Part shown: piece by piece, positions 1-11,499 of the stretch | Layout of the letters: every line of letters begins with the position of its first letter | Position numbering within the stretch: position 1 is the first letter of the stretch | Assembly (NCBI GenBank): GCA_949316235.1 | Contig: OX438742.1 | Span: 36,028,853-36,092,852 of the forward strand | Origin: Oegoconia quadripuncta | Lineage: Eukaryota > Arthropoda > Insecta > Lepidoptera > Autostichidae | Length of the DNA: 64,000 bases | Direction: 5' to 3' | Notes under the pieces: model-generated | Database searches by the model: none | Told to the model about the DNA's origin: nothing | The model's input: the letters and a program-made list of their open reading frames with translations, nothing else | Position numbers and translations under genes: made by a program

Positions 1-7
1 ATACCTA

Positions 8-876
8 TACAGGGCGTCCCAAAGTTATGGGACATGAAGGGGAAGTACCTTAAATATTGTAGATAGTGAATTTTGCTCAAAGAAGACTTTATGTTATTTT
101 TAAAAGTTAGTAATTCTGCATTCATAGATTTTCTAAAAATTACTTGCTTCGGCTGGGAATCGAACCGACTTAAATGTGAAAAAAAAAACACCCTACTTTT
201 ATGATGCCAATCGAAAGAATAGCTAAAAAATAATAACTCTGCCTAAGTAACATAGTATTTTAAAAGAAAGGAACAACATAAAATGATTGAGTCAAATTTC
301 AAGAAAGTTATTTATTGCTAAAGTGATTTCTTCTTTTGGGGATACGTGAAAGATATGCTATACAAAAAGCGATACGAGAACGTAGGCGAGTTGCAAACAG
401 AATTGTGCCATATCACATCGAGTGTTCACCATAAAATGATTAGAAAATCAACAGGCAGCGGGCTCATTAAAAGATTGGCGATTTGCGTAAGACAAGAGGG
501 ATCACATTTTGAGCATTTAATTAATTAATTTACAAAAAAATACCTACTTAATTGACTACGGCAGTTTCATGTATGTTTTTTATTTGATTAAAATGATTAA
601 TTTCACGTTGTTCCTTTCTTTTAAAATACTATGTTACTTAGGCAGAGTTATTATTTTTTAGCTATTCTTTCGATTGGCATCATAAAAGTAGGGTGTTTTT
701 TTTTTCACATTTGAGTCGGTTCGATTCCCAGCCGAAGCAAATAATTTTTAGAAAATCTATGAATGCAGAATTACTAACTTTTAAAAATAACATAAAGTCT
801 TCTTTGAGCAAAATTCACTATCTACGATATTTAAGGTACTTCCCCTTCATGTCCCATAACTTTGGGACGCCCTGTA
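8..876. mobile_element. Non-autonomous DNA transposon with 270-bp terminal inverted repeats
   Basis: Bases 8-277 and 607-876 are near-perfect inverted copies of each other. The ends read TACAGGGCGTCCCAAAG inward, and the element is flanked by TA at 6-7 and 877-878, the target duplication expected of Tc1/mariner-type (IS630) transposons. The 329-bp core holds only a short remnant of coding sequence (346-528). Each long inverted repeat also contains the stretch GGTTCGATTCCC, which resembles a tRNA-type B box. The element is probably mobilised in trans by a related transposase; that is inference. Confidence 0.85.
346..528 (+). pseudogene. Remnant of transposase C-terminus inside the TIR element
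   Basis: A 60-codon frame (first codon GTG, no proper start) lies in the core of the flanking inverted-repeat element. Its end, ...CVRQEGSHFEHLIN, resembles the C-terminal tail found in many insect IS630/Tc1-mariner DDE transposases (GGHFEHLL-like). No catalytic residue remains. The family call rests on this short motif and on the TA target site, so it is moderate at best. Confidence 0.45.
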
Positions 877-2039
877 TATAACATAGGTGTGTTTGATATT
901 CGGGTTTACTGTTTACCTCGAATTGCAATTTCTATTTATAGGGGTAGGTACATATTGCATTCCGAGGTTGTTTAGGGTATGTTGTGGTGGCACCGAGTTT
1001 ACGTTATCTACATGGTGGTTCTGGGGACGTTGAAGTTGCGTTGAGAATGTCTAAAATGTTACGCAGCGAGATCTACCTACCTAATGTTTTCAGGAAGTGT
1101 ACAGCCACGTTTACTATACGTAAGTAAGTGTAAGTGTAAGTGTACCTATAACAGCAACAACGAAATATATTTTTTTTCTATCTTAAAATAAATCAAAGAA
1201 AAAAAGGAAGTCAAAGAAAAGGCTGAATGCAGAGACGTGTTGAAAGGACTTCACCGACAAGAGCATAGATTTTAAATTTAAAAGAGAAAAACTGAAATTA
1301 TTATGAAATAGGCTAAATTGCCGATTTAAAAATATGATCTAAGGCAGAGAGTAGGTCCTTGCCAAAATATATTAAAAATCCGCGCGCTCTAAGTAGGTAC
1401 TTTGTCCTTGGTTAGAATGAAATTGGTGTCGATTCAGATGTACAACCAACTAAAACTAAACTTAACCAAAATTCGACTGAAATTAGCTTTAATCAAGTGC
1501 ATGTGCTATTCGAATTTGCGCACGAACTAAATTTAGAAACCGTGTTTGACAGAGGGTTAACTAAATTGAAATACAGTATTGCCAGACAAACAAGAAATCG
1601 CTGATCGGCAAGAATGTCGACGCAATTCAAAATCTATCAAAATCGAATCACGTTCCGCCAGAGGGACAAAGCGTTTATATTCATTTTACTCAATATGGGT
1701 TGCAGCCTAACACGGACACGGACTCATTTCAGATATGTCACCGACATCGAAAAGGAACCATGTTATGTACTTTCTCGTTAAAAGAGACTTATTTCAAAAT
1801 CGGTTCTAGTTATTTGTAACAGCCTGTCAAGAATACAGACGGAATCCGTAATAGGTCGCTATTCCCGATAAAGGTAAGTCATTAAAATGCCATATTGTGA
1901 AATATGTCTACATTCATGATAACTTTTAAATATTTAAGTTATTCAAATTTATTACAATAGTGAGCAATTTTAATTAGGGCTATATTCTTCAAATTAGAAA
2001 AGCATTACGAGAGTAATATTTAAGAAGAGTGGACAGCAG
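877..2039. other. Intergenic, no gene seen; contains one dispersed-repeat fragment
   Basis: AT-rich sequence with no supportable coding frame. Bases about 1424-1520 are a diverged inverted copy of the repeat at 5680-5925 (shared blocks GTCGATT..ATGTAC, CCAACTA and TGCTATTCG). Confidence 0.6.
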
Positions 2040-3356
2040 CGTCACTGGCGTAAGCCCCCAATAAAGCTGGGCCTGGTAACACACAACATATACGTACACT
2101 TAGGGCCGACGAGAAGCTATTAGAGCTGGAAGAGGAAATAGGTTACGCTGGGATATAATAAGGTTATCCGAAGTCCAAAGAGAGGGTGAGGACGCGATAA
2201 CCTTGAAGTCGGGTAACCTACTCTATTACCGGAAGTGCGACCAGGGTTGTATACCTAATACTCAGAATATTCAGATAGTAAATCAGATATACGCGCACTC
2301 TTCGTGCCCTCGTCATCTGAGCGTGAAGAACGTTGACTATTAATGTAAAACTCGAAAGGTTCAGTTTGATGAGGTCTATGCTTCAACGTTCTTGCACTCA
2401 TATCCGGAAAATCGCTTCGATTGTTTGGATTTCAATGGACGCTGCATTTCAGTGGACGAGATAAATGACAGATTAGTTAAAGGTGTTGGATAGACCGGAA
2501 ACGCTCTCGAGAGACATGCTCCTTATGGCGGAACCTCGTTCGATGACGCTGCAGACGTCCAGGTATGCTGAAGCATATCGACAGCTCAATAGACCAATAT
2601 GGAGTTCTTGCGACACGATTGTACTAAGGAGACAATAGAGAGGAACAAAGGCTCCAAAGTGTTTGCAAGGAACATGCCTATTGGGCAGAGTCAGTTGACT
2701 ATGCTAAAGATGGAGGACGGCAGCGTAGCGACGACGAGAGCAGAGGTATTGGGGGAAATCGAGAGGTTCTATGGACAACTTTATACCTCTCGGTCTCTAA
2801 ATCTGTTAGCAGCTCGACCCCAAATCCAAGAGCTAAGCTGACCCGGCACTATACCCAGGATATGCCGGACACCAGCCTATATTAGATAGAAAGAAAAGAA
2901 AGAAAGAAAAACATTTATTCAGCTTACAATGGGCATGTACATGAAAATTAGGATGGCCCTCAATCAGCTGAAGGACAACAAAGCGCCGGGCGATGACGTA
3001 ATCACTGCGGAGCTTCTGAAAGCATGTGGAACACCGGTACTTAAAATCCGGAGGTGCCTATAGAATAATGCGTATGGTGGTACTGTTCTTGAAAAAGGGT
3101 GAAAACTGCCTAGTGAAGAACTATAGAACATATCGCTTTTAAGCCATATCTACAAGCTATTTTCTAGGGTAAGCACAAACCGTCTCGCACGTTGGTTTGA
3201 GGACTTCCAGCCTCCCGAACAAGCCGGTTTCTGGAAAGGCTATATCACCATAAACGACATACACACGCTGCGGCAGGTTATACAGAAGATCGAGGACCTT
3301 GCCATTATGTTTAGAGTTTGTGGACTATGAGATAGCCTTCGATTGGATCGAGACCA
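2040..3356 (+). mobile_element. Degenerate RTE-type LINE, 5' and middle part
   Basis: In-frame blocks typical of RTE-clade endonuclease/reverse transcriptase polyproteins are readable in order. Near 2080-2230 is the endonuclease start (RTLRADEKLLELEEEIG ... EVQREGEDAITLKSGN). At 2599-2841 is the linker (ERNKGSKVFARNMPIGQSQ ... ERFYGQLYTS). Near 2945-3050 is the first RT motif (QLKDNKAPGDDVITAELLK). Near 3200-3350 are FQPPEQAGF, DIHTLRQVIQK and FVDYEIAFDWIE. Stops, frameshifts and an A/G-rich insertion at 2885-2915 break the frame. It continues after a nested element at 4231. Confidence 0.85.
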
Positions 3357-4230
3357 GGACCCCGATTCTCGTGCGTTCGAGATTTCACTGTCGATAGACA
3401 TTGGTATAACTATCTCTTTCGTACTAATAAGGACGTGCAAAAGTGACAAACCTATGGATGTCTATCGACAGTAAATGTCGATCGTGCGAGAATCGGGGTC
3501 GAGGCGATTCTCGCGCAATAGACATTATGTCGTATTCGACATATCTCGAAATAAAATTGAATTTCGAATGAAACAGAATTTTCGTATTCTCAAAATGTCA
3601 CGTTAGAGAATTGTCTATTCCCAGCGCTCGACTTACAACGAGTGGTAAATGTCAGTCGACATTGGATCTCTAATCGTCAAATCGTAGGTATCGTAGTGAC
3701 ATTTCTTTCTGCCAGTTTGGTATTGGAAAAGTGTTTGTGTTTTTGTGTGATTTATCGTCTAAGTGCCATTTATTTAGCTCTTAAATCGACAAATTCGACA
3801 ATGTTAGGTGACGGAGTAATAGGAGTTGACAATTTTATATCTTCATGTCAGATTGACACTTGCTTGAGTTACGTTTTACGCGGATTTGTTTAACAAACCA
3901 GTCATTCTGTGGAATCTTTTTCGTTAGATTTCAATAATAAAGCAATACCTTGTAGTTTATTTATACTCTGAAATGAAGTCGGTTAAGTCTTATATTTCAG
4001 AACCTATTATAAGGCTGGATTCGTTGATCTCGATTACGACTAAACACAATCGATAAAACGGAACGTAACTTAGATCGACATCCCAATAGTTCGTGACATT
4101 TTATCTCTAGCGACCGCGAAAATACGTTTCTTTCGTATCATAGACATTTTTGTGACATTTTTAATCGACATTCCACGATTAGACATTATCTCGAATTAAA
4201 GATATCTCGCATGAACTGAGAATCGGCTCC
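3357..4230. mobile_element. Element nested in the RTE LINE, with imperfect inverted ends
   Basis: This 874-bp block interrupts the LINE between its FVDYEIAFDWIE and SLQQCHIDYRYIEV motifs. The left end (GGACCCCGATTCTCGTGCG) and the reverse complement of the right end (GGAGCCGATTCTC) match imperfectly. The left-end motif also recurs inverted near 3479-3500. The interior is rich in TGTCGATAGACAT-like words. No transposase frame is present and no clear target duplication was found, so the class is unknown. Confidence 0.6.
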
Positions 4231-4486
4231 CTGTCTCTTCAACAGTGCCATATTGACTATCGATACATTGAAGTGTTGAAGTGTTTGTACAATAACGCCA
4301 CTATGTCAGTTCGAGCCCGAGGGCGATTCCACTTTAGAGACGAGTGAGACAGGGAGACGGCAGGACACAACGCTCGAAGATTTGATGGCGGGGCATTAAA
4401 TTTCTCGAATGGAGACCACGCACCGGCAAGCGCAGCGTAGGACGTCCACTCACAAGGTACATAGAAGGTTCTACACAGAATTAAAG
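4231..4486 (+). mobile_element. Degenerate RTE-type LINE, 3' part
   Basis: Reading resumes with SLQQCHIDYRYIEVLKCLYNN and TMSVR, the segment that follows FVDYEKAFDSIE in RTE elements. It then jumps directly to the C-terminal RTGKRSVGRPLTR motif, so the YADD-containing centre of the reverse transcriptase has been deleted. Dead fragment. Confidence 0.8.
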
Positions 4487-5233
4487 CCGAATGTATAATT
4501 TCCAATAGTCACAAAAGTATTAAATGGTAAGTTTAAAAAAAATATTTTCGCGAATATGGACATAAGTCTGAAAATGTTCCTATTATCATATTTTTTTATT
4601 AAATTTTTTGTAATTATTTAACTATTATTATTTTATTTATTATTTTTATTATTAGCTAACTATTATTTAAGTAGTAAAATTAAATCGCATTAAAATTATA
4701 TTCATTTAGAGATATTGACACTATATAGTTCAAAATTATTTCAAAACGTCGTACAGTAAAATCGTAAATTTTGAGTTACGACGTCACCATCCTTGCCGAC
4801 CAGCGTAATGTGAAAATGCGATAGCTGCACTGCAAAATGCGGATTTCTTGTTTTAACATTTTCATCGGTTTTTCTTTTCTTAGAGCGTATTAATAAATCG
4901 ATCTTTAGATTGAGATCGCGTATCAGTCTTCATACAAATTTTTTTATACTGTTTTTATGCAACAGCTTTTCAGCGTCAACTTAAGGTTATCTCAATCTTA
5001 AGAACGGTTTATAAATTTTGGGAAGTTTTAGGAAGTAAAGTGTGGAAGTCAATTTTGACAACATTGTTTTGAGAAGCTTTGAAATTTTTGCAGCAGTTTC
5101 TATCTACCAAAAGTACTCCATTTATAGTTGGCGTTATGAAACGATTTCGCTTGTCTCTTAAGTACCGACAAATAGGTACCTACCTATTATTTATTTTTGA
5201 CAATTTCATGTCACAATCAGCATTGAAAATAGA
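4487..5233. other. Intergenic, AT-rich, no gene seen
   Basis: Very AT-rich in 4540-4740. No coding frame, RNA gene or terminal inverted repeat could be supported. Confidence 0.6.
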
Positions 5234-5234
5234 A

Positions 5235-5661
5235 GCGGACAGAGAATGTTTTAAGTAGGTAGGTAAGTACTTACCATAGGCGAGTCGCAATCAATAAGTA
5301 AAACTTTTATGTACAAGGTATATACCTAGTTACCTTTCATCTGCATCCACTCCTCAGACCAATCACTCCAAACACGTAATAATCCCGCCAACCAGCTCAA
5401 TTCAAAAAATAATTCTTCTGACGTATTATTGCAAAACTTCCAACCAGAATTAAAATAGGAGCGGACAGAGAAAAGGTTGTAAGACAGTAGGTAACTAAGT
5501 ACTTATTTAAATAAGCGCGCCGCAATCAATAAGGAAAACTTTTATCTACAAGGTAGATACCTCATTTATCTGCATCCTCTCCTCAGACCAACCACTCCAA
5601 ACACGTAAGACATCATCTATCCCGCCAACTAACTCAATTCAAAAAATCCGACTAGAATTAT
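5235..5661. repeat. Tandem duplication, unit about 226 bp, two diverged copies
   Basis: Copy 1 starts at 5235 and copy 2 at 5461, both with GCGGACAGAGAA. They share blocks such as CGCAATCAATAAG, AAAACTTTTATSTACAAGGT, CTCAGACCAAYCACTCCAAA and CCCGCCAACYAACTCAATTC. Copy 2 lacks about 30 bp near its end. Noncoding, origin unknown. Confidence 0.85.
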
Positions 5662-5679
5662 CAATTGTTTAGTTAGGTT

Positions 5680-5925
5680 AGTCCATACAAAATTATGTAT
5701 CGACTAATGTACGTTTGACGTTTTTTATTTTAGACGACATTTGGCCATCCCGAATAGCAAAAATGTGTTTTGAACTAAGTTGAATTCGATTAAACTAAAA
5801 TAAGTCAAGTCCTGTTATTAGTTTGTAATTTTCCGAATAGCAAACGTCATTTGATTTAACTAAACCTAATTTTAGTGTAGTTTAGTCTAGTTGGTGTACA
5901 TTCAAATCGACAGCATTGCTAACTG
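5680..5925. repeat. Unclassified dispersed repeat (relative near 1424)
   Basis: The right part (CCGAATAGCAAACGTCATTT ... TGTACATTCAAATCGACAGC) is an inverted, diverged match to bases 1424-1520. A related CCGAATAGCAAA block also occurs at about 5750, inside the same unit. Confidence 0.55.
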
Positions 5926-5969
5926 AGGTATGTAGGTAGTATAATATGTACCTACTGGGTAAGCGATAC

Positions 5970-6243
5970 GATAGTGACCGTTTTCATACAAACTGTAATC
6001 GATCACATGCAAAAAATTTCAAGCTATATTTTCTGTATTTTAGTAATAAATAACAGAGTCTAGTTTGCGTGAATGAAATAGGTTTAAATTTAAGTATAAG
6101 CAATTGGTATGATATTTTCACATACGACTACATTCACGGCGGCTAGACCCTACCACATTTAATTTTTATTTATTACTAAAATACGAAAAATGTGTATTTT
6201 TTTATTTATGGTCGATTACAATTTATATGAAACTAGTTACCCT
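5970..6243. mobile_element. MITE-like element with long imperfect inverted arms
   Basis: The left arm (GTTTTCATACAAACTGTAATCGA ... TATTTTAGTAATAAATA) pairs imperfectly over about 100 bp with the reverse complement of the right arm, ending near GTTACCC at 6243. No coding capacity. One half of a similar unit recurs near 31970-32017. Confidence 0.65.
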
Positions 6244-7084
6244 TATGTAGACGAATTTTGAAGTTGGTAGGTACCTAACAGTAGTGTATAATTTCTTTAG
6301 AACAGATATTTGAATTGTAGATAGGTACCTAGGTAGATGCACATTATTTTATTATAATACTCGCACCCTATACTATGCATGCAGCGAACCCCCAAAACTC
6401 TACCGGTCGATCAACCGTAAAGGGCGCGGAGAAGGGATGCTAAAAAGGGAAGAGCTTGCCGGTGGTTGAACCCCAAGCTCGTTACATACTATACTACACA
6501 CGCGTAGGTATAGACAATAGGAATAGGAAGTTTACGTATATGCACTGGGACTAGTAAGTATAAATTTTAAATTACTTACTTTTTTCTTTAATTGATTAGT
6601 TTATTATACTGACCTCTAGCGTGAGCCGCGAGAACAAAAAGTTCTTTTCCAAAACCTTTCCTGAAATACATTTGAGAACGAGCGGCAATTTCTTTCACTA
6701 AGGTCTTGGATCGAAGTGAAACAACTCACACAATCACTATTTTTATCTCACATTCACTTAAAAACCACAAGTTTTTACACAAAACCATAATCACATTACT
6801 AGTTCATAATGTATATTTTGAAAATAACAATCCGTTTGTAAATATTATGGTATGAGTAATATTTACATCAGTTTCATTGCACTGGTGTACGTGCGTGAAA
6901 CTGTAGTAACGAGACTGACAGAGAAACGCCGCGCATGCCGCGAGGGACACGATGTAAATATAAAAATGGATAAACTCCCCTTCTGGGGGCTCACCTATAT
7001 GAATCACAGTGATACATAACTGGTCGTTGTTATTTATATTGTAGCTAGTTTAATGAGAAATTGCAAATGATGTAGGTATAGCCA
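6244..7084. other. Intergenic, no gene seen
   Basis: No coding frame or repeat structure could be supported. A somewhat GC-richer patch lies at 6375-6480. Confidence 0.5.
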
Positions 7085-7320
7085 AATAGTGAATGCGGCG
7101 GTAACACGATTCAAATTTAAGCGGTATCCATTGAATGTGACTGACTTCCTTAGAGGACTCAACAAAATATTGATCGACGCGACTCCCGCCGTCTGTAGAC
7201 ATTTTTCAATGGGAAGACTGGCGGTCGACGACGTAACGAAAGGAGGATACGTTAGCGCTGAGATCGTAGTTTACTCTGAATCCGCATTGTACCCAAATCG
7301 GAGCGCCATGTTTAGGTAGG
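7085..7320. other. GC-richer open patch, possible unassigned exon
   Basis: This stretch is clearly less AT-rich than its surroundings and open on both strands. On minus, a frame starting at the ATG complementary to 7200-7202 reads MSTDGGSRVDQYFVESSK and then continues through HIQWIPLKF. On plus, a 76-codon frame runs to TTTAG at 7319, next to a GTAGGT donor-like word. No family is recognised and no partner exon was found, so this is only a candidate. Confidence 0.2.
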
Positions 7321-7822
7321 TATGTAGCAGGTAGATATTTTTTGTTGGTATTGTTTGGGTCGCAGGGCAACGATTTAAGTAGGTGTAGGTAAAATGACTC
7401 AACACACATCAAACCTACCTACTCAAGATATTTGTAAAGATGTTTGTGGGATTAAAAAAATCACACTAGCATTATTGTAGATGGGTACAGGTATTAGGTA
7501 GTTATACCTATTGGATATTTTGATATTTTTATTCTATTTATTTATTTATTTATCATTTATTGCACACAAGAAAAAAACATACAGATACAACATAATAGAG
7601 ACGACACAACAGGTTCTGCTTATTTCTACAATGAAATTTCTTGTTCTAATTGTTAACCTTAACCATACCATGGTTAATAAAGGCTAAAAAAGTGAAATAC
7701 TATTAAGCATTTACCTGGAATCCTATGTATCCTCCAAGTACTTAGTATGGCGTACATATTTATGTACCGATTGTGCGAAGTGGGTAATTTATTGCTAGTA
7801 GGATAGAACCTACTTACCTATA
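7321..7822. other. Intergenic with (TTTA)n stretch
   Basis: No gene seen. A TTTATTTATTTATTTATC run at about 7536-7556, followed by ATTGCACACAAG, resembles the reverse of a retroelement 3' tail, but too little remains to name it. Confidence 0.4.
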
Positions 7823-8008
7823 AATGGTGAACTTTAATTCGTGTAATTCCTGTTTACTGATGACTCCACTCCCGATTACGAACAACTTTCCAATAGGAAC
7901 CATAGCCGAATTCAGCCGAAAATTGTTGGACCTCCATACTAAAGGTGGTTTCAGAATGGTTTATTTGTATTTTTTGGGGAAAATTGTTTGTAATCAAGAG
8001 TGGCGTCT
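7823..8008 (-). mobile_element. Truncated MITE, family M2
   Basis: This is a reverse-oriented partial copy of the element at 36049-36297. Shared blocks include GGTGAA, TTCGTGTAATTC, GATTACGAACAACTTTCC, ATTCAGCCGAAAATTGTTGGA and TTTCAGAATGGTTTA. It has an internal deletion and its far inverted end is missing after GAGTGGCG. Confidence 0.75.
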
Positions 8009-8074
8009 CACCAGTTTTTCAAATAAGTTTACCATCTGTCATAATTTAATAATCTCATTTGAAACAGAAAAAAT

Positions 8075-8337
8075 ACAGTAAGACAGAAAAGCTGAAAGGA
8101 AATCGTTTCGGTTGGTGTGGACATATTATGAGGAGGGATGAAGCGCATGTTACTAAGAGAGTGGTGAATATGAATGTCGATGGATGTAAAGGAAGAGGAA
8201 GACCACCATAAAGATGGATGGGATTGTGTGAGGGATGATATGACCGAAGTGGGCGTGAATGATGAGGTAACGACTGACAGAGGAGATTGGAAGAAGAAAT
8301 AAATTGGGACTAAGGCATGAAGATAATGATGATGAAT
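8075..8337 (+). mobile_element. RTE-type LINE, 3' end fragment
   Basis: With one frame break, the region reads as the C-terminus seen in RTE LINEs: an RFGWCGHIMRRDEAHVTKRV segment, then NMNVDGCKGRGRPP, then RWMGLC/DDMTEVGVNDEV and DRGDWKKK. It finishes in a GATAATGATGATGA tail typical of this clade's 3' end. A sister fragment is at 59180-59316. Confidence 0.8.
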
Positions 8338-8984
8338 TTTATAATGTCATTTATTGTAGGTCAAATAATTATCTACTGCAGAAATTGTTCAACCGAAGTG
8401 CGTGACCAGAATACATTAACTGCATTAATATAATGTATATTTTAATTAATATCAATCATGATCACACAGAATAGACCTATATTAAATGCATTATTATTAC
8501 AGTAGGTAGGTACCTAATATTTTAACTATAGGTAATGTTAATCAACGTGGGTGTCGTCTAAGACGACCAAGAGTCTGTCCATCAAAAAACATCATGTATA
8601 ATGAATGTTGCACGTTTTCCTGCACCCCTGTCACGTGTGTATTTCTGTATATCTCATAAGGTAAACCGTAGATGTCGTTTCATGTTTGGAACACCCAAAC
8701 ACTATCGTCTGGAATATCTCTGACCACCCCATTTGGGATAGAGGTCGAGACGTTATGTATATATGTTTAGTAATTTCTTTAACATATTTGATTTAACAAT
8801 CTGATGTGAACGACGTTATGTATGTATGTTATTTAGGTTTAAATGAAATTTATAGATATACCTTCTATATGTTTTATTTTGTTACATTTTCCTTTATATT
8901 TAAGATATAAAGGAAAATGTAACAAAATCCAACCAAGACCCTCCAAACAATATCATAAAAATTAAGCCTGCTACCATAATTCTG
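8338..8984. other. Intergenic with a perfect hairpin at 8876-8928
   Basis: No gene seen. The only structure is a perfect inverted repeat with 24-bp arms (8876-8899 and 8905-8928) around a 5-base loop. Its arms read ATTTTGTTACATTTTCCTTT inward. Confidence 0.7.
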
Positions 8985-9305
8985 TTACCGACTGTAATGT
9001 GTAACCTCAATCACACCTGAAGATGAAGCTGAAGGCGGAAACGCGCACAACCGGAACCTCTAACCTATTTAAAAGACTGTTTAGCATATCTCTAACAATC
9101 AGAACAGAACAATGCAAGAATATCAACATGGCTGTTAGCTGACTTAATCATATTATGATGTATGGCTTAGAAAATAAATAAGTTTAAAAAAGAGAATACT
9201 CTTTGGCGACAGACGATTACGACCAACCAAATCGATTATTAAACATGTAGGTACCCCGTTTTGTAAACCCTATGTTGTCTACATTGAGCCCCAGAGGTTC
9301 CGTAT
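8985..9305 (-). repeat. SINE-A, degenerate copy
   Basis: Matches the other SINE-A copies in order (AACCTCAATCACACCTGA, GGCGGAAACGCGCACAACCGG, AAACATGTAGGTACCCCG, CTACATTGAGCCCCAGAGG). Much of the tRNA-like head at the right side is eroded. The RNA-sense strand is minus. Confidence 0.75.
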
Positions 9306-9632
9306 CATCATCATCAGACTGTATAAATATACAGGCATGGACTTCCCTCGTATATAAGGGAGTATGGGCCATAGTCCACCATACTGGCCCAATACGGGTT
9401 GGGGAATTCACATGCCTTTAAATTTATATTTCACAGGCATGCAGGAATCCTTACGACATTTATTCCTTCACCGTTTAAGATCAGTCGGATAATTGCACAT
9501 ACATAATTAAATTAAATTTAAAAACTAATTGGTACATGGTCTGCTTAGGATGGGAATCGAATCGGGACTTCCTAAATTGGGAGACTGCGTCTTAACCGCT
9601 GAGCCACCGACCGAAGTTCCGCACACAAAGGT
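9306..9632 (-). repeat. SINE-C, tRNA-derived
   Basis: On the minus strand the head reads GGTGGCTCAGCGGTTAAGACG ... CGATTCGATTCCCATCC, matching tRNA A and B boxes. The body contains CTTCACCGTTTAAGA, the GGGAGTATGGGCCATAGTCC block and a CATCATCATC tail, all shared with 25612-25920. It is a lepidopteran tRNA SINE, not a functional tRNA. Confidence 0.75.
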
Positions 9633-9708
9633 CCTAATTTATTAGTCCCGATTCATTAAACACCTAATTATACAGTTCCAAATAATTCAAAATAACTATT
9701 ATGTTTAT

Positions 9709-10357
9709 ACAGGGTGTCCCTGGAAGTATGGATCAAATCGAACAGGGGCATGGGGAAGGTCATTCCCAAACTTTTTAACCCTATGAATGTCGGTGCCATT
9801 TATGACGGTTCAAAAGTTATGATCAATTTTTTACATTTTCATATTATCGAATAGTGCTTATACAAAAAAATTTTTTAAAAGAAAACTAGCAAAGCTATCA
9901 GCTTAATTTTTTTTTCACGATGTTTGTTCGAGCATGAGACTTTCATGTTTTAATACTTTTATGTCGATAGCAGACATGATTCCTACAAAAAAAAAAGATT
10001 GGATACAAAGACATTGGTCTGCCAAAAATTTCACTCAATTTTCAAGCGATTGCCATGGGAAAAAAATGTACTAGAGAAAGTTGACCACGTATCACAAAAA
10101 GTTGCCCATTCCATACAGATTCTTTTGAGATGTGTAACACTGGGTTACTCTTATTAATTTAAAAGTTATTAGATTTTTTTATCATAAAGGTCGCTTTTTC
10201 AAAACTTTCGAACTTCTAAGATTTTAATAATTTTAGCTTTAAATACGATTTACTCTCAACCCTCTCAGAAACGTTCTCAGGTAGCTAAGTAAGGTCTGCG
10301 GTATTATACTATAGTAAAAAATTCAAGTTACTAATTAATGTTATCATATCGTCATGT
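9709..10357. other. One end of a DNA transposon (ACAGGGTGTCCC) and unassigned AT-rich DNA
   Basis: ATACAGGGTGTCCCTGGAAG at about 9708 is a typical insect Tc1/mariner-type terminal sequence, but no matching inverted end was found downstream. The rest is noncoding. Confidence 0.45.
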
Positions 10358-10420
10358 CAGCCACAGGACGACCACTACTGAACATAATATGCCTCCCCAA
10401 TATGGTGACAAAGAACTAGT
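10358..10420 (-). mobile_element. Short RTE-type LINE fragment
   Basis: CAGCCACAGGACGACCACTACTGAACATA..GCCTCCCC matches the start of the longer minus-strand RTE C-terminal fragment at 41590-41850. Only about 60 bp survive. Confidence 0.55.
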
Positions 10421-11150
10421 TTAATTTTCGTTCAAATGATTAGCACGATACGAAATGTGCTTACGTAACGTTTTTGGTTATGGTTTAGCTTTGGTATTAT
10501 CGCTTAAACTTAGCGCGGTCGGCCCCCTGTTTTCGAATTTCTTCAAAGAGACCAGTTCTCACGCATATGCTAGCCTCAACCATATTGGATTTATCATGAC
10601 TTCATATAGCGGTACCCTATGATACTCTCGAGACTTGTGGGAATATAACGACATCTAATTTTTCCAAATTGACTCACGCGTTTACACGGTTGGTGATAAT
10701 ATACATAAGTACATACATACAGACGCGTTGAATACATTACCCTCCTTTGGTTTCACCGTGATCGGACAAAAAGGACCTAGCTCCAAACCTCATTATTGTT
10801 GGAAACGGACGTCCCTGGATCTTGGACGAGAACATGTTATGCGTTTTCCACCCCGTAAAATAAACCAGAAACGTACCGTTCGAACGGTAAAACCGTAGTA
10901 AAATAGCGCGATTGGAAAATAGGCATCACGTATTTATAAAAAATATCTAGTTAAATGAAAATTGAAAAAAATATATAAACACAGATTATAATTATCCCTA
11001 TAAAAAATAAGAAGAAAAAACTCAATTGATTTAGGCCGGAGTCGGAAGTCACGTAAGTATTGATCGAAGAGCACGGCAGTGTCCAAGTCAAGTAAGTAAA
11101 CGAAAGTGCGGTGCCGCTAGATTCGTATAAGTCCCGGAAGTGAAATAAGG
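10421..11150. other. Intergenic, no gene seen
   Basis: No supportable coding frame, RNA gene or terminal-repeat element in this stretch. Confidence 0.5.
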
Positions 11151-11484
11151 TATTTTTTTATGCACAACGGGTTGATACTTGACGTCAATCACACCTGATG
11201 TTAAGTGAAGATGAGGTTGAACGTGGAAGCGTACTGACCCGGAAACCCCAGCACATTTGGGGGACTGGCTATCTTATCTCTGATAACCGGAACACAACAA
11301 TGTTATTAACATTGCTACTTGGCGGCAGATTTAGATAAGATGGTGGTAGCTAGCCAGGCGGACAATTAAAATGCCCTACCACCAACCAAACCGAGTACTT
11401 AAACATGTACCCCGCTGGGGATCGAACCCGCCACCTCCGAATCGCAAACCCAATGTTGTTTACATTGAGTCACAGAGACGGTAT
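11151..11484 (-). repeat. SINE-A, nearly complete
   Basis: On minus the head contains TGGCTCAATGT-like (A box) and GGTTCGATCCCCAGC (B box) words. The body is followed by the conserved tail (reverse of GACCTCAATCACACCTGATG / TTAAGTGAAGATGAGG). It is one of eight copies in the window, all with the head on the right. Confidence 0.85.
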
Positions 11485-11499
11485 GTGACAAACATTTGT

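Noticed and set aside
9709..10300. Complete transposon starting ACAGGGTGTCCC
   Set aside because: No matching inverted end could be found downstream, so only one terminus is claimed.
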